Positions 41,383 to 51,766 of a stretch of DNA of 64,000 nt are shown one piece after another. Origin of the DNA: Oscillospiraceae bacterium (GTDB lineage: Bacteria; Bacillota; Clostridia; Oscillospirales; Oscillospiraceae); assembly GCA_015068325.1 (NCBI GenBank), contig SVKQ01000015.1:124001-188000 (forward strand), given 5' to 3'. Position numbers and translations under genes: made by a program. Each line of letters starts with the position of its first letter. The first letter of the stretch is position 1. A model generated the notes under the pieces. That model was given only the letters and a program-made list of their open reading frames with translations. It did not search any database and was not told the origin of the DNA.

Positions 41383-42666
41383 TTATTCCAGGAACCCCTT
41401 GTACTGACGCATCAGCATCTGGGACTCCAGCGCCTGGACGGTCTCCAGCGCCACACCGACCACGATGATGACGGAGGTACCTCCGATGCCCAGGTTCGCC
41501 ATGTTCACGGCCTTGCCGATGATCAGCGGGCAGATGGCCACGACACCCAGGTAGATGGCGCCGAACAGCGTCACCTTGTTCAACACCTTCCGGATGAAGT
41601 CAGCGGTAGGCTTGCCGGGACGGAAGCCGGGGATAAAGCCGCCGTTCTTCTTCAGGTTGTTGGAGACCTCCACGGGGTTGAACTGGATGGTGGAGTAGAA
41701 GTAGCTGAAGCCAATGATCAACAGCAGATAGATGATCATATACAGCACCGACTTGGTGTCGATGGCCTTCAGCAGCCCATAAGCAAAGGTGCCCTCCTTG
41801 GGTGTTGGGAAGAAAGCCGCCACCGTAGCGGGCAGCATAGCCAACGACTGGGCAAAGATGATGGGCAGCACGCCGGACATGTTCACCTTCATGGGGAGGG
41901 TGGATGCCTGACCGCCGTACATCTTGCGGCCCACCTGGCGCTTGGCATACTGCACAGGGATCCGCCGCTCGGCGCCGTTGACCCAGGTAATCAGCACGAT
42001 CAGGGCCAGCACGCCCACCACGATCAGCAGGACCATCCACCACTTGAAGGTGCCGGCGCGCAGGCCGGAGATCATAGCGTTGATGGTGGTGGGAACACGG
42101 CTCAGAATACCGGCAAACAGGATCATGGAGATGCCGTTGCCGATGCCGAATTCGGTGATCTGCTCACCCATCCACATGACAAAGGCGCTGCCGGCAATGA
42201 AGGACATGATGATGACCAGAGCGGACCAGACGCCGGAGGCAGTCAGGATGCCGTAATTCTTCATCAGCATGTAGTAGCCATAGCCCTGCAGAACAGCGAT
42301 GCCTATCGTGGCATAGCGGGTGATGGACTGGATCTTCTTCTTGCCCTCCTCGCCGCCGTCCCGGGCCAGCCTCTCCAGGGCGGGGATGGCCATGGTCAGC
42401 AGCTGGATGATGATGGAACTGTTGATATAGGGCTGCACGCCCAGGGCAAACACCGTGGCGTTTGCGAAGGCGCCGCCGGACATCACGTTGTACAGTCCCA
42501 GCACAGTGGTGCTCAGCTGATCGATATAGGTGCTCAGCAGCTTGGTGTCCACATAGGGCACAGGGATAGCGTTACCGATGCGGAAGATCAGCAGAACCAG
42601 CGCGGTAAATACGATCTTCTTGCGAAGCTCAGGGATCGCCCACGCCTTGCGAATCGTCGCAATCAC
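41383..42666 (-). CDS. secY: Preprotein translocase channel SecY
   Basis: A 427-residue ten-helix membrane channel for Sec export. Signature segments: VLGLYNVMSGGAFANATVFALGVQP (plug and TM2 region) and FIPGFRPGKPTADF in the cytoplasmic loop that meets SecA. It starts with GTG at 42666 after AGGTGA and follows rplO immediately. Working partners secA and secG are elsewhere in this window. Confidence 0.98.
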   Translation of the reverse strand: MIATIRKAWAIPELRKKIVFTALVLLIFRIGNAIPVPYVDTKLLSTYIDQLSTTVLGLYNVMSGGAFANATVFALGVQPYINSSIIIQLLTMAIPALERLARDGGEEGKKKIQSITRYATIGIAVLQGYGYYMLMKNYGILTASGVWSALVIIMSFIAGSAFVMWMGEQITEFGIGNGISMILFAGILSRVPTTINAMISGLRAGTFKWWMVLLIVVGVLALIVLITWVNGAERRIPVQYAKRQVGRKMYGGQASTLPMKVNMSGVLPIIFAQSLAMLPATVAAFFPTPKEGTFAYGLLKAIDTKSVLYMIIYLLLIIGFSYFYSTIQFNPVEVSNNLKKNGGFIPGFRPGKPTADFIRKVLNKVTLFGAIYLGVVAICPLIIGKAVNMANLGIGGTSVIIVVGVALETVQALESQMLMRQYKGFLE

Positions 42667-42667
42667 G

Positions 42668-43108
42668 TCAGATCACCTCAGCCTTTCCGCCGGCTGCCTC
42701 GATCGCTTCCTTGGCAGCCTGGGAAAAAGCATTGGCCTGTACAGTCACCTTTTTGGTCACGCTGCCGTTGCCCAGGACTTTGTAGCCATACTCACACTTG
42801 CTCAGGATACCCTTGGCAAGCAGAGCCTCCGCGGTGACGATCTCGCCGTCCTCAAACCGGTTGAGGGCACTCAGGTTGATGATCTCCAGGGGTTTTGCAA
42901 AGATGTTGTTGAAGCCGCGCTTGGGTACACGGCGGGCCAGCGGCATCTGGCCGCCCTCGAACCCGATGCGGGTGCCGCCGCCGGAGCGGGCCTTCTGGCC
43001 CTTGTGGCCGCGGCCTGCGGTCTTACCGTTGCCGGAGCCGGCGCCGCGGCCCTTGCGATAGGCCGCCTTGGTAGAGCCGGTGGCGGGAGACAGTTCGTTC
43101 AGTTTCAT
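42668..43108 (-). CDS. rplO: 50S ribosomal protein L15
   Basis: A 146-residue L15, a late 50S assembly protein. The glycine- and Arg-rich start [22 protein letters not shown] and the [15 protein letters not shown] motif are canonical. Its stop lies one base from the secY GTG start. Confidence 0.98.
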   Translation of the reverse strand: MKLNELSPATGSTKAAYRKGRGAGSGNGKTAGRGHKGQKARSGGGTRIGFEGGQMPLARRVPKRGFNNIFAKPLEIINLSALNRFEDGEIVTAEALLAKGILSKCEYGYKVLGNGSVTKKVTVQANAFSQAAKEAIEAAGGKAEVI

Positions 43109-43122
43109 TCTCTCGCACCTCC

Positions 43123-43305
43123 TTATTCAGCTTCGGTCACCTGCAGCAGGTAACCGATCTTGGCGATTTTGCCCTTGGTCTGGGCGTTGTCGGGCTGGAC
43201 AGTGGTGTCGCCGATTTTGCGCAGGCCCAGAGAGTGGGCGGTGGCGATGTGCTTATCCAGTCTGCCGTTGAGGCTCTTGACGAGCTTGATGTTCAGATTA
43301 GCCAT
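43123..43305 (-). CDS. rpmD: 50S ribosomal protein L30
   Basis: A 60-residue L30 with the family pattern [26 protein letters not shown] and [18 protein letters not shown]. Position between rpsE and rplO is standard. Confidence 0.97.
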   Translation of the reverse strand: MANLNIKLVKSLNGRLDKHIATAHSLGLRKIGDTTVQPDNAQTKGKIAKIGYLLQVTEAE

Positions 43306-43317
43306 GGTTGCCCCTCC

Positions 43318-43818
43318 TTAACTGACGATCTCGTCAGGGGTCTTGCCGCGGGTGCGGGCGACCTCTTCCGGCGTGCGCAGGGCCTTGAGGCCCTCGAAGG
43401 TGGCGGCCACCACGTTGACCGCGGTGTTGGAACGCAGGCACTTGGTACGGATATCCTTGATGCCGGCAGCTTCCATGATGATACGCACCGGGCCGCCGGC
43501 AATCACGCCGGTACCGGGGGCGGCGGGCTTCATCAGCACACGGCCTGCGCCGGCCTCGCCGATCACCTCGTGGGGGATGGTGGACCCGGACAGGGATACG
43601 CTGATCATGTTCTTCTTGGCGTCCTCAATGCCCTTGCGGATGGCCTCGGGCACCTCGGCGGCCTTGCCCAGGCCGAAGCCGACCTTGCCCTTGCCGTCGC
43701 CGACCACCATGAGAGCGGAGAACTTCATGACGCGGCCGCCCTTGACCGTCTTGGAGACGCGGTTGGTCGCTACGACCCGCTCGATATACTCGCTGGGTTC
43801 TCTTTCAAATCTAGCCAT
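43318..43818 (-). CDS. rpsE: 30S ribosomal protein S5
   Basis: A 166-residue S5, near the decoding and mRNA entry region. Seen: [36 protein letters not shown] and [12 protein letters not shown]-type motifs. The ATG at 43818 with AGGAGGA upstream is chosen; a longer frame upstream belongs to rplR in another frame. Confidence 0.98.
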   Translation of the reverse strand: MARFEREPSEYIERVVATNRVSKTVKGGRVMKFSALMVVGDGKGKVGFGLGKAAEVPEAIRKGIEDAKKNMISVSLSGSTIPHEVIGEAGAGRVLMKPAAPGTGVIAGGPVRIIMEAAGIKDIRTKCLRSNTAVNVVAATFEGLKALRTPEEVARTRGKTPDEIVS

Positions 43819-43837
43819 TGTCAGTACTCCTCCTCTC

Positions 43838-44197
43838 TTAGAATTCCAGGCCGCCCTCACGGGCGCCTTCGGCCAGCTCGGCCACACGGCCGTGATACAG
43901 GTAACCGCCGCGGTCGAATACGACCTTGTCAATGCCCTTGGCCTTGCAGCGCTCGGCCACCAGCTTGCCCACAGCGCGGGCCGCGGTCTTGTTGCCGCCG
44001 TTGCCCTCGATCTCCTTGTCCAGGGAGGAGGCAGAGACCAGCGTGTTGCCGGCCACGTCGTCGATCACCTGGGCGTAGATATTCTTCTCGCTGCGGAACA
44101 CGTTCAGACGGGGACGCTCGGGGGTGCCGGACACCTTGGAGCGGACTCTCTTGTGGCGCTTCAGCCGCTGCGCGTTGGTATTGGGTCTCTTAATCAT
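43838..44197 (-). CDS. rplR: 50S ribosomal protein L18
   Basis: A 119-residue L18, a 5S rRNA binder. It begins with basic [19 protein letters not shown] and ends [25 protein letters not shown], the usual C-terminal motif. Position between rplF and rpsE is standard. Confidence 0.98.
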   Translation of the reverse strand: MIKRPNTNAQRLKRHKRVRSKVSGTPERPRLNVFRSEKNIYAQVIDDVAGNTLVSASSLDKEIEGNGGNKTAARAVGKLVAERCKAKGIDKVVFDRGGYLYHGRVAELAEGAREGGLEF

Positions 44198-44212
44198 TTA
44201 CTCCGCACCTCC

Positions 44213-44758
44213 TTACTTCTTGGCGCCAGTCTTACCCACCTTGCGGCGGATGACTTCATCGACATACTTGATTCCCTTGCCCTTGTAAGGCTCGGGGGGA
44301 CGCTTCTCGCGGACTTCCGCCGCGAACTGGCCCACCATCTGCTTGTCGCAGCCGGAGATGACCACCTTGTTGGCGGACGGCACGTCGATGGTGATGCCAT
44401 CGATCTCAGGCACGATGACCTGATGGGAGTAACCCAGGTTCATGACCAGGTTGCTGCCCTCTTTGGCGGCACGGTAACCGACGCCGTTGATCTCCAGCTC
44501 CTTCTTGAAGCCTTCGCTGACGCCGACGACCATGTTGTGCAGCAGGGCGCGGGTCATGCCGTGAAGCGCGCAGTGCGCCTTGTCGTCGGAGGGGCGCTTG
44601 ACGTGGATGGTGTTGCCCTCCTGCTCCAAGATCATCTCCGGATGCAGGTTCTGGGTCAGGGTACCCTTGGGGCCCTTGACGGTGACAACGTTGTTCTCTG
44701 CGATGGTGACTTCCACACCGGCGGGAACGGTAATGGGCATTCTTCCAATTCTAGACAT
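44213..44758 (-). CDS. rplF: 50S ribosomal protein L6
   Basis: A 181-residue L6 with two repeated alpha/beta domains; the start [15 protein letters not shown] and the terminal [22 protein letters not shown] are canonical. It binds near the sarcin-ricin loop region and factor site. Confidence 0.98.
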   Translation of the reverse strand: MSRIGRMPITVPAGVEVTIAENNVVTVKGPKGTLTQNLHPEMILEQEGNTIHVKRPSDDKAHCALHGMTRALLHNMVVGVSEGFKKELEINGVGYRAAKEGSNLVMNLGYSHQVIVPEIDGITIDVPSANKVVISGCDKQMVGQFAAEVREKRPPEPYKGKGIKYVDEVIRRKVGKTGAKK

Positions 44759-44773
44759 GGCTGCAATACCTCC

Positions 44774-45172
44774 TTACCATACGAACGCCAGGACTTCACC
44801 GCCGACGTGCGCCGCGCGAGCAGCCTTATCGGTCATGACGCCCTTGGAGGTGGATACGATGGCAATGCCCAAGCCGCGCAGGACACGGGGCAGTTCATCG
44901 GCGCCCACGTAGACACGCAGGCCGGGCTTGGACACACGGCGCAGACCGGTAATGACCTTCTCCTTGCCGGCGTTGTACTTCAGGGCGATGCGGATGATAC
45001 CCTGGGTACCGTCGTCCACGATCTGATAGGACTTGATGTAGCCCTCGTCCAGCAGGATCTGAGCGATGCTCTTCTTCATGTTGGAGGCGGGGACATCCAC
45101 AGTCTCATGCTTTGCATTGTTGGCGTTGCGGATACGGGTCAGCATATCGGCAACAGGGTCAGTGATGTGCAT
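44774..45172 (-). CDS. rpsH: 30S ribosomal protein S8
   Basis: A 132-residue S8, a primary 16S rRNA binder. Seen: the N-terminal [19 protein letters not shown] and the C-terminal [19 protein letters not shown]. In other bacteria S8 also regulates this operon. Unusually, 173 bases separate it from rpsN; that gap is described separately. Confidence 0.98.
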   Translation of the reverse strand: MHITDPVADMLTRIRNANNAKHETVDVPASNMKKSIAQILLDEGYIKSYQIVDDGTQGIIRIALKYNAGKEKVITGLRRVSKPGLRVYVGADELPRVLRGLGIAIVSTSKGVMTDKAARAAHVGGEVLAFVW

Positions 45173-45345
45173 TTTGTGATCCTCCTATTTTAGAGTTACA
45201 GGCTCTCGCCTGTTCAGGCAGCGAGGTATCACTGCTAATTTGGAGCGTCCGCCGTGGGATGGAACGTGTAATTAACAGTGACCTTTCGCCATCCTTGTAT
45301 GCCTTGGGGACTGACTTCCCCTTTCAGCAGCAGTTGTGTGGGATT
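45173..45345 (-). other. Unusual 173-base gap between rpsN and rpsH
   Basis: Neighbouring genes of this operon are mostly 10-20 bases apart, so this gap stands out. On the minus strand it contains CAGGC-GAGA-GCCTG (about 45200-45213), a 5-bp stem with a GNRA-type tetraloop, shortly before the rpsH ribosome site. No convincing open frame, promoter or terminator was seen. It could be a regulatory element, for example a site for S8, or a remnant; this is open. Confidence 0.4.
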
Positions 45346-45531
45346 TTACCAGGAAGCCTTGCGGACACCGGGGATCTCGCCCTTGTAAGCCAGGTTCCGG
45401 AAGCAGATACGGCACACGCCGTAGTCACGCAGATAGGCGTGGGGGCGGCCGCAGATCTTGCAGCGGTTGTACTTACGGGTGGAGAACTTCGCGGGAGCCT
45501 TCTGCTTCAGCTTCATAGACAGCTTTGCCAT
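45346..45531 (-). CDS. rpsN: 30S ribosomal protein S14, zinc type
   Basis: A 61-residue short S14 with four zinc cysteines ([20 protein letters not shown]). This is the C+ form usual in Gram-positives. It lies between rplE and rpsH. Confidence 0.98.
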   Translation of the reverse strand: MAKLSMKLKQKAPAKFSTRKYNRCKICGRPHAYLRDYGVCRICFRNLAYKGEIPGVRKASW

Positions 45532-45548
45532 GTTCGTACTCCTCCTAC

Positions 45549-46088
45549 TCAGCGTTCAAAGGGAGCGCCGACCAGGGTCAGCAGCTCACGGGCTTCTTCA
45601 TCGGTCTGGGCCGTGGTGCAGATAACGATATCCATGCCGCGGATCTTGTCGATCTTGTCGTACTCGATCTCAGGGAAGATCAGCTGCTCCTTGACGCCCA
45701 GAGCATAGTTGCCGCGGCCGTCGAAGGCGTTGGCGCTGATGCCGCGAAAGTCGCGCACGCGGGGCAGAGCCACATTGAACAGGCGATCCAGGAACTCCCA
45801 CATCTTGTCGCCGCGCAGCGTCACCTTGGCGCCAACGGGCATGCCCTCACGCAGCTTAAAGTTGGCCACGGACTTCTTGGCGATGGTGACGATGGCCTTC
45901 TGGCCGGTGATGGCGCTCAGGTCCTTCACCACGGCATCCAGCACCTTGGGGTTCTCACGGGCCTCGCCGCAGCCCACGTTCACGACCACCTTGTCGATCC
46001 GGGGGATCTGCATGGTGGACTTGTAACCGAACTTCTTGAAGAGAGCGGGAGCCACTTCCTCGGTGTATTTAACTTTCAGACGTGCCAT
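45549..46088 (-). CDS. rplE: 50S ribosomal protein L5
   Basis: A 179-residue L5 of the central protuberance, a 5S rRNA and P-tRNA contact. Seen: [41 protein letters not shown] and the terminal region DEEARELL. Normal length. Confidence 0.98.
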   Translation of the reverse strand: MARLKVKYTEEVAPALFKKFGYKSTMQIPRIDKVVVNVGCGEARENPKVLDAVVKDLSAITGQKAIVTIAKKSVANFKLREGMPVGAKVTLRGDKMWEFLDRLFNVALPRVRDFRGISANAFDGRGNYALGVKEQLIFPEIEYDKIDKIRGMDIVICTTAQTDEEARELLTLVGAPFER

Positions 46089-46107
46089 ATTTCACTGCTC
46101 TCCTTTC

Positions 46108-46422
46108 TCAAAGCTCGGCGCCGCAGTGCTTGCACACGCGGACCTTCTTGCCGTCCTTGATCTCCATGGCGACGCGGGTGGGCTTGTCGCACTTGGGGCA
46201 GACGACTTGGACCTTGCTGGCGTACAGGGGGGCCTCACGCTTGACGATGCCGCCCTCCTCGCCCTGCTTGCGGGGCTTGATGTGGCAGGTCACCATGTTG
46301 GCGCCCTCGACGACGACCTTGCGCTCGCTGGGGATGGTGCCCAGCACCTTGCCGGTCTTGCCCTTGTCCTTGCCGGACAGGACGATGACCTTGTCGTTCT
46401 TCTTGATCTTCAAACTATTCAT
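46108..46422 (-). CDS. rplX: 50S ribosomal protein L24
   Basis: A 104-residue KOW-fold L24, an assembly initiator of the 50S. Seen: KKNDKVIVLSGKDKGKTGKV, and a C-terminal CPKC...CKHC ribbon, which suggests zinc binding as in many Firmicutes. It lies between rplN and rplE. Confidence 0.98.
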   Translation of the reverse strand: MNSLKIKKNDKVIVLSGKDKGKTGKVLGTIPSERKVVVEGANMVTCHIKPRKQGEEGGIVKREAPLYASKVQVVCPKCDKPTRVAMEIKDGKKVRVCKHCGAEL

Positions 46423-46435
46423 TCTCCGGACCTCC

Positions 46436-46804
46436 TCAAATTACTTCGGGAGCCAGGGACAGGATCTTCATGTAGTCCTTGTCGCGCAGCTCGCGAGCAA
46501 CCGGCCCAAAGATACGGGTACCTCTGGGGTTCTTGTCGTCCTTGATCAGGACGGCGGCGTTGTCATCAAAGCGGACATAGGTGCCGTCGTTGCGGCGGAC
46601 GCCCTTGGCGCTGCGGACGATAACGGCCTTGACGACCTCGCCCTTTTTCACCTGGCCGCCGGGAGTGCTCTTGCGCACGGAGGCGACGATCACATCGCCG
46701 ATGTTGCCGTACTTGCGCTTGGAGCCGCCCAGGACCCGGATGCACTTGATCTCCTTGGCGCCGGTATTATCGGCAACCTTCAGATAGGATTCCTGCTGGA
46801 TCAT
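46436..46804 (-). CDS. rplN: 50S ribosomal protein L14
   Basis: A 122-residue L14 beginning [18 protein letters not shown], with [17 protein letters not shown] and the terminal [16 protein letters not shown] region, all canonical. It forms part of the L14-L19 intersubunit bridge. Confidence 0.99.
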   Translation of the reverse strand: MIQQESYLKVADNTGAKEIKCIRVLGGSKRKYGNIGDVIVASVRKSTPGGQVKKGEVVKAVIVRSAKGVRRNDGTYVRFDDNAAVLIKDDKNPRGTRIFGPVARELRDKDYMKILSLAPEVI

Positions 46805-46818
46805 ACGTCGGCACCTCC

Positions 46819-47082
46819 TTACTTAGCCTTCTCGACGATCTCGACCACGCGCCAGCGCTTGTCCTTGGACAGGGGGCGGGTCTCCATCACCTTCACTACA
46901 TCGCCAACACCGCAGGTGTTGTTCTCATCGTGGGCCTTCAGCTTGTATGTCCGGCCGACGATCTTCTTATACAGGGGGTGGGCGACGCGGTCTTCGATGG
47001 CGACCACCACGGTCTTGTCCATCTTGTCGGAGATGACCTTGCCCACGCGGGTCTTGCGGGAGGAAACTCTCTTCTCTTCCAT
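46819..47082 (-). CDS. rpsQ: 30S ribosomal protein S17
   Basis: An 87-residue OB-fold S17 binding 16S rRNA. Seen: [22 protein letters not shown] and [20 protein letters not shown]. The ATG at 47082 has GGAGGAG upstream; an upstream extension of the frame is not plausible. Confidence 0.98.
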   Translation of the reverse strand: MEEKRVSSRKTRVGKVISDKMDKTVVVAIEDRVAHPLYKKIVGRTYKLKAHDENNTCGVGDVVKVMETRPLSKDKRWRVVEIVEKAK

Positions 47083-47083
47083 G

Positions 47084-47275
47084 TTACTTCTCCTCCTTTT
47101 CACGGATAACGGTCTTGACGCGGGCAATATCACGCTTGGTTTGGGCGATCTTGAGAGGATTGTCCAGCTGATTGGTTGCGTGCTGCATACGCAGGAAGAA
47201 CAGGTCCTTCTTCAGGGAGGCGAGCTTTTCGTTGAGCTGCTCGACGCTCATGGCACGTACTTCAGTTGCCTTCAT
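47084..47275 (-). CDS. rpmC: 50S ribosomal protein L29
   Basis: A 63-residue helical-hairpin L29 at the tunnel exit, where it helps dock SRP and trigger factor. Seen: [20 protein letters not shown] and [17 protein letters not shown] 47275 is chosen, one base after the rplP stop, with AGGTGA five bases upstream. Confidence 0.97.
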   Translation of the reverse strand: MKATEVRAMSVEQLNEKLASLKKDLFFLRMQHATNQLDNPLKIAQTKRDIARVKTVIREKEEK

Positions 47276-47276
47276 C

Positions 47277-47711
47277 TCATTCACCTACTTCCTCAGCGGC
47301 GAGGTCCTCACGCTTGACGATCTTCGTCTTGATAGGCAGCTTGTGGCTGGCCAGACGGAGCGCCTCGCGGGCGACCTCTTCGGAGACACCGGCGATCTCA
47401 AACATGACACGGCCGGGCTTGACGACTGCGACCCAGTACTCGGGAGAGCCCTTACCGGAACCCATGCGGGTCTCGGCCGGCTTCTCGGTAACGGGCTTAT
47501 CGGGGAAGATCTTGATCCACACCTGACCGCCGCGCTTGGTATAGCGGGTCATGGCGATACGGGCGGCTTCGATCTGATTGCTGGTGATCCACGCGGGTTC
47601 AACAGCGACGAGGCCGAACTCACCGTACGTGACGGTGTTGCCTCTGGTGGCCTTGCCGGTGAGGCGGCCACGGTGTACTCTGCGGTACTTGACTCTCTTG
47701 GGCAGAAGCAT
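47277..47711 (-). CDS. rplP: 50S ribosomal protein L16
   Basis: A 144-residue L16 near the A site and peptidyl-transferase centre. Seen: [20 protein letters not shown], and [21 protein letters not shown]. Its ATG shares a base with the rpsC stop (TAATG). Confidence 0.99.
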   Translation of the reverse strand: MLLPKRVKYRRVHRGRLTGKATRGNTVTYGEFGLVAVEPAWITSNQIEAARIAMTRYTKRGGQVWIKIFPDKPVTEKPAETRMGSGKGSPEYWVAVVKPGRVMFEIAGVSEEVAREALRLASHKLPIKTKIVKREDLAAEEVGE

Positions 47712-48604
47712 TACTGCGCGCCTCCTTCCTTTTTCTCTGCAGGTCTGCGATCACCCTCGGGGCGAGGGCCGCGGTTGAAGCCGCCCTCACGGCGCTGACC
47801 GTCGCGGTTGAAGCCGCCCTCGCGGCGCTGGCCGTCGCGGTTGAAGCCGCCCTCGCGGCGCTGACCATCGCGGTTGAAGCCACCTCGGCGATCGCCGTCA
47901 CGGCGGCCGCGGCGCTCACGGCGCTCCTGATAGGGCTTGCTGGTATCCAGCGTGCGGGGGGTGGTGCGCAGGGTCTGGGTCAGGATCTCGCCCTTGTAGA
48001 TCCACACCTTCACGCCGATGCGGCCGAAAGTGGTGGCAGCCTCAGCAAAGCCGTAGTCGATGTCGGCGCGCAGGGTCTGCAGGGGGATGGTACCCTCGTG
48101 ATAGTGCTCGGTGCCGGCGATCTCGCGGCCGCCCAGACGCCCGTTGCAGTTGCACTTGATGCCCTTGGCGCCGGCGCGCATGGCGCGGCCCATGGCGTTC
48201 TTCATGGCACGGCGGTGAGAAATGCGCTTCTCGATCTGAGCGGCGATGTTCTCGGCCACCAGCTGTGCATCCATATCCGGGTTGCGGATCTCGACAATGT
48301 TCAGCTTGACCTTCTTGCCGATCAGCTTCTCCACGCTCTTGCGGTATTCCTCCACCTGCTCGCCGCCCTTGCCGATGACGATGCCGGGACGGGCCACGTG
48401 CAGATAGATGGTCACGGCCTCGCTGCTGCGCTCAATCTCGATCTTGGAGACGCCCGCGGCAAAGAGGAGCTTCTTCAGGTACTGGCGGATCTTGTGGTCC
48501 TCGACCAGCAGGTCGCCCACCTTTTCATTGCTGGCATACCAACGGGAATCCCAGTCTTTGATGACGCCCACGCGCATGCCGTGGGGATTTACTTTCTGTC
48601 CCAT
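47711..48604 (-). CDS. rpsC: 30S ribosomal protein S3 with a repetitive Arg/Gly-rich tail
   Basis: A 297-residue S3; the usual length is about 210-230. Residues 1-215 are the normal KH-domain core ([20 protein letters not shown] in the GXXG loop) at the mRNA entry. The last 70 or so residues form a disordered basic tail with three exact-phase repeats of [11 protein letters not shown], an RGG-like composition that commonly binds RNA. The tail is encoded by 33-base tandem repeats (47771-47888). Order rplV-rpsC-rplP is standard. Confidence 0.97.
   Translation of the reverse strand: MGQKVNPHGMRVGVIKDWDSRWYASNEKVGDLLVEDHKIRQYLKKLLFAAGVSKIEIERSSEAVTIYLHVARPGIVIGKGGEQVEEYRKSVEKLIGKKVKLNIVEIRNPDMDAQLVAENIAAQIEKRISHRRAMKNAMGRAMRAGAKGIKCNCNGRLGGREIAGTEHYHEGTIPLQTLRADIDYGFAEAATTFGRIGVKVWIYKGEILTQTLRTTPRTLDTSKPYQERRERRGRRDGDRRGGFNRDGQRREGGFNRDGQRREGGFNRDGQRREGGFNRGPRPEGDRRPAEKKEGGAQ
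47771..47888 (-). repeat. 33-bp tandem repeats in rpsC
   Basis: Three full 33-base units start at 47771, 47804 and 47837, with a partial unit from 47870, differing at only a few bases. Each encodes 11 residues ([11 protein letters not shown]) of the S3 tail. The unit length is a multiple of three, so gain or loss of copies stays in frame. Confidence 0.92.
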
Positions 48605-48621
48605 AAAACTGTCTCCTCCCT

Positions 48622-48957
48622 TTAGTCTCTCTCAGCGACGGCCAGCGTCACATGAGAGGTTCTCTTGTTGATGCGATAGGCGCGACCCTGAGCACGGGGC
48701 ATCATGCGCTTCAGGATGGGACCGGGCGTGGCGTACACCTGGGTGACCACCAGCTTGTCGCCGTCCATGTTGAAGTTGTTCTCCGCATTGGCACAGGCGC
48801 TCTTGAGCAGCTTGACCAGGGGCTCGGAGGCGGACTTGGGGGTGCTCATCAGGATGGCCATGGCGGTCTTGGTATCCTTGCCGCGGATCAGATCGCATAC
48901 GATCTGGACCTTGCGGGGAGAGATGCGGACGTATCTCAAATAAGCTTTAGCTTCCAT
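48622..48957 (-). CDS. rplV: 50S ribosomal protein L22
   Basis: A 111-residue L22 whose beta-hairpin lines the exit tunnel. Seen: [20 protein letters not shown] and the hairpin-containing [22 protein letters not shown] 48957 is chosen, nine bases from AAGGAGG; the ATG at 48966 would abut that site. Confidence 0.98.
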   Translation of the reverse strand: MEAKAYLRYVRISPRKVQIVCDLIRGKDTKTAMAILMSTPKSASEPLVKLLKSACANAENNFNMDGDKLVVTQVYATPGPILKRMMPRAQGRAYRINKRTSHVTLAVAERD

Positions 48958-48971
48958 GTTCTGCATCCTCC

Positions 48972-49235
48972 TTACTTAGACTTGGTGTGGCCGCGGAAGG
49001 TGCGGGTGGGCGCGAACTCACCCAGCTTGTGACCCACCATATCCTCCTGGATATAGACGGGCACGTGACGGCGGCCGTCGTGCACGGCGATGGTATGGCC
49101 GACGAAGGAGGGGAAGATAGTGGAGCTGCGGCTCCAAGTCTTCAGCACGTTCTTCTCGCCGGTCTTGTTCATTTCCTCGACCCGCTTCAGCAGCTCAGGG
49201 GCAACATACGGGCCTTTTTTAATGGATCTGCTCAT
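48972..49235 (-). CDS. rpsS: 30S ribosomal protein S19
   Basis: An 87-residue S19 of the 30S head. Seen: [33 protein letters not shown] and [11 protein letters not shown], all canonical. Confidence 0.99.
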   Translation of the reverse strand: MSRSIKKGPYVAPELLKRVEEMNKTGEKNVLKTWSRSSTIFPSFVGHTIAVHDGRRHVPVYIQEDMVGHKLGEFAPTRTFRGHTKSK

Positions 49236-49251
49236 ATTTCACTTGCCTCCT

Positions 49252-50088
49252 TTACTTCACGTTGCGGCGCTTGACAATGAACTTGTCAGTGGGATTCTTC
49301 TTGCTGCGGGTCTTGTAGCCCAGAGCAGGCTTGCCCCAAGGAGTGACGGGACCGGGACGGCCCACGGGGGACTTGCCCTCGCCGCCGCCGTGGGGGTGGT
49401 CAACGGGGTTCATAACGGAACCACGGACGGTGGGACGCCAGCCCATGTGGCGCTTACGGCCGGCCTTGCCGATCTGGATGTTCTCGTGCTCCAGATTGCC
49501 GACCTGGCCGATGGTGGCCTTGCAGTTGGTGCGGATGATGCGCACCTCGCCGGAAGGCATGCGGATCTGGGCGTTGTCGCCCTCCTTGGCCATCAGCTGG
49601 GCATAGGCGCCGGCGCTGCGGACCAGCTGTGCGCCCTTGCCGGGGTGCATCTCGACGTTGTGGATCACAGTACCCACGGGAATGTTGGCAATGGGCAGGC
49701 AGTTGCCGGGCTTGATGTCGGCCGCGGTGGAGGAGAGGACCTTGTCGCCCACGGACAGGCCCACGGGGGCGATGATATAGCGCTTCTCGCCGTCCTCATA
49801 CTGCACCAGCGCGATGTTGGCGCTGCGGTTGGGGTCATACTCCAGGCGCAGCACGGTGGCTTCCATATCCACCTTGTCGCGCTTGAAGTCGATGTTGCGG
49901 TACTTCCGCTTCTCGCCGCCGCCGCGGTGGCGGACGGTGATGCGGCCATAGCTGTTGCGACCAGCGTTCTTCTTCAGCACCTCGGTCAGGCTGGCTTCGG
50001 GCTTGGCGTGCTTGTCGATGCCGTCAAAGCCGGAAACGGTCATGTGCCGGCGGGAAGGGGTGGTCGGCTTATAGGATTTGATAGACAT
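49252..50088 (-). CDS. rplB: 50S ribosomal protein L2
   Basis: A 278-residue L2, needed for subunit joining and peptidyl transfer. Seen: [22 protein letters not shown] and the signature [30 protein letters not shown] region at the C-terminus (the catalytically implicated His is in DHPHGGGEG). Normal length. Confidence 0.99.
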   Translation of the reverse strand: MSIKSYKPTTPSRRHMTVSGFDGIDKHAKPEASLTEVLKKNAGRNSYGRITVRHRGGGEKRKYRNIDFKRDKVDMEATVLRLEYDPNRSANIALVQYEDGEKRYIIAPVGLSVGDKVLSSTAADIKPGNCLPIANIPVGTVIHNVEMHPGKGAQLVRSAGAYAQLMAKEGDNAQIRMPSGEVRIIRTNCKATIGQVGNLEHENIQIGKAGRKRHMGWRPTVRGSVMNPVDHPHGGGEGKSPVGRPGPVTPWGKPALGYKTRSKKNPTDKFIVKRRNVK

Positions 50089-50106
50089 TTGTTACACTCC
50101 TTCCTC

Positions 50107-50403
50107 TTACACCATACCCTCGAAGAACTCGATGGTCTTGGAATCTTCCGTCAGCTGGACATAGGCCTTTTTCCAATCCTTGCGCTTGCCGGGACGGGAG
50201 GCGCCCAGGCGTTTGGCCTTGCCCTTCATGTTGATGGTATTGACCTTGGCGACCTTGACGCCGAAGATCTCCTCGACGGCCTTCTTGATCTCGATCTTGC
50301 CGGCGTCGGGAGCCACTTCGAAGACGTACTTCTTCTCGCCGGTGGCTTCCATGGAACGCTCGGTGATAATGGGCCGGATGATGATGTCATATACGTTAGC
50401 CAT
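50107..50403 (-). CDS. rplW: 50S ribosomal protein L23
   Basis: A 98-residue L23 at the tunnel exit, docking site for trigger factor and SRP. Seen: [14 protein letters not shown] and [15 protein letters not shown]. Its ATG overlaps the rplD stop (TAATG). Confidence 0.98.
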   Translation of the reverse strand: MANVYDIIIRPIITERSMEATGEKKYVFEVAPDAGKIEIKKAVEEIFGVKVAKVNTINMKGKAKRLGASRPGKRKDWKKAYVQLTEDSKTIEFFEGMV

Positions 50404-51026
50404 TACGCGAACACCTCCTGGATTACTGCGAGGGCTTCCTGATCCAGCACCAAGTACTTGGCCTTGAGCATGTCATAGACATTGATCAGGTTGGCCATGG
50501 TGACCTCGACGCCGGGGATATTGCGGGCGCTCTTGATGACGACCTCGTCCTTGGCGGGGGTGACCACCAGGGACTTGCCGTCGGCCTTGACGGCGCCCAG
50601 GAACGCGCGGAAGTCCTTGGTCTTGATGCTGTCCAGCTTGATGGCATCCACAACGATGATCTCGTTGGCGGCGGCCTTGGCGGACAGGACGGACTTGAGG
50701 GCCAGTCTCTTGACCTTCTTGTTCAGAACGTAAGAGTAGCTGCGGGGCTTGGGGGCGAACACGATACCGCCGTGGGTCCACTGGGGGGCGCGGGTGCTGC
50801 CCTGCCGGGCGTGACCGGTGCCCTTCTGGCGCCAGGGCTTCTTGCCGCCGCCGGAGACCTCGCCGCGGGTCAGGGCGCTCTGGGTTCCCTGCCGGCAGTT
50901 GGCCAGGTGGTTTTTGACCACTTCATGCACGACAGCCTCGTTGGGCTCGATACCGAAGATGCTGTCCTTCAGTTCGGCAGTACCGACGGTCTCGCCGGCC
51001 ATATTCAACACGTTGATGGTAGACAT
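50403..51026 (-). CDS. rplD: 50S ribosomal protein L4
   Basis: A 207-residue L4 with a tunnel-lining loop ([29 protein letters not shown] region). In some bacteria L4 also controls this operon. ATG 51026 is chosen because the GTG at 51038 abuts the AAAGGAG site. Confidence 0.98.
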   Translation of the reverse strand: MSTINVLNMAGETVGTAELKDSIFGIEPNEAVVHEVVKNHLANCRQGTQSALTRGEVSGGGKKPWRQKGTGHARQGSTRAPQWTHGGIVFAPKPRSYSYVLNKKVKRLALKSVLSAKAAANEIIVVDAIKLDSIKTKDFRAFLGAVKADGKSLVVTPAKDEVVIKSARNIPGVEVTMANLINVYDMLKAKYLVLDQEALAVIQEVFA

Positions 51027-51046
51027 TTCCGTAAGCACTCCTTTCC

Positions 51047-51766
51047 TTACTTCGTACGGGCGGAAGCCTTCTGGGGATTACGGCCGGAAGCCTTCTGCGG
51101 GTTGTTGCTGATGCCGGCCTCGACATTCTTGACGCGGTGGACCTTGACAGTGCTCTTCAGGGTGACCAAGCCGCCCTTGGGGCCGGGGACCGCGCCGCGG
51201 ACGGCGATCAGGTTCAGCTCTGGATCCACGCGCACAACGCTCAGGTTCTGAACGGTGACGGTGTCAACGCCCATCTGGCCGGCGCCGATCTTGCCCTTGA
51301 AGATACGGGAGGGATCTGTGGTGGAGCCCATGGAGCCGGCGTGACGGTGCACGGGGCCGCCGCCGTGGCTGGTGGGGGTGCGCTGGGCGCCCCAGCGCTT
51401 GATGACGCCCTGGTAGCCGTGGCCCTTGCTGGTGCCGGTCACGTCCACAAAGTCGCCCTCTTTAAAGGTGTCGGCCTTGATAATGTCGCCCACGTTCAGT
51501 TCGTCGGCGTTCTCCAGGTCAAACTCGCGCAGATACTTCTTGGGGGCCACGCCTGCCTTGTTCAGGTGACCCAGCTCGGGCTTGGTCAGCTTCCGCTCGG
51601 GGATGTCCTCGTAGCCCAGCTGCACAGCCTCATAGCCTTCCTTCTCAGAAGTCTTCTTCTGAACGACGACGCAGGGGCCCGCCTCGATTACGGTGACGGG
51701 GAGCACCTTGCCGTTCTCATCGAAGATCTGAGTCATGGCAACTTTCTTGCCGATGATTGCTTTCAT
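51047..51766 (-). CDS. rplC: 50S ribosomal protein L3
   Basis: A 239-residue L3, slightly longer than the usual 205-215 because of a C-terminal tail with two NPQKAS repeats. The core is canonical: MKAIIGKKVAMTQIFDE, GVIKRWGAQRTPTSHGGGPVHRHAGS and the GPVRG-like AVPGPKGGLV segment. A 200-base gap with a strong hairpin precedes it. Confidence 0.98.
   Translation of the reverse strand: MKAIIGKKVAMTQIFDENGKVLPVTVIEAGPCVVVQKKTSEKEGYEAVQLGYEDIPERKLTKPELGHLNKAGVAPKKYLREFDLENADELNVGDIIKADTFKEGDFVDVTGTSKGHGYQGVIKRWGAQRTPTSHGGGPVHRHAGSMGSTTDPSRIFKGKIGAGQMGVDTVTVQNLSVVRVDPELNLIAVRGAVPGPKGGLVTLKSTVKVHRVKNVEAGISNNPQKASGRNPQKASARTK

Noticed and set aside
47771-47888. Regular 33-base repeats as a possible CRISPR array
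   Set aside because: The repeats are contiguous with no spacers and encode an in-frame S3 tail.
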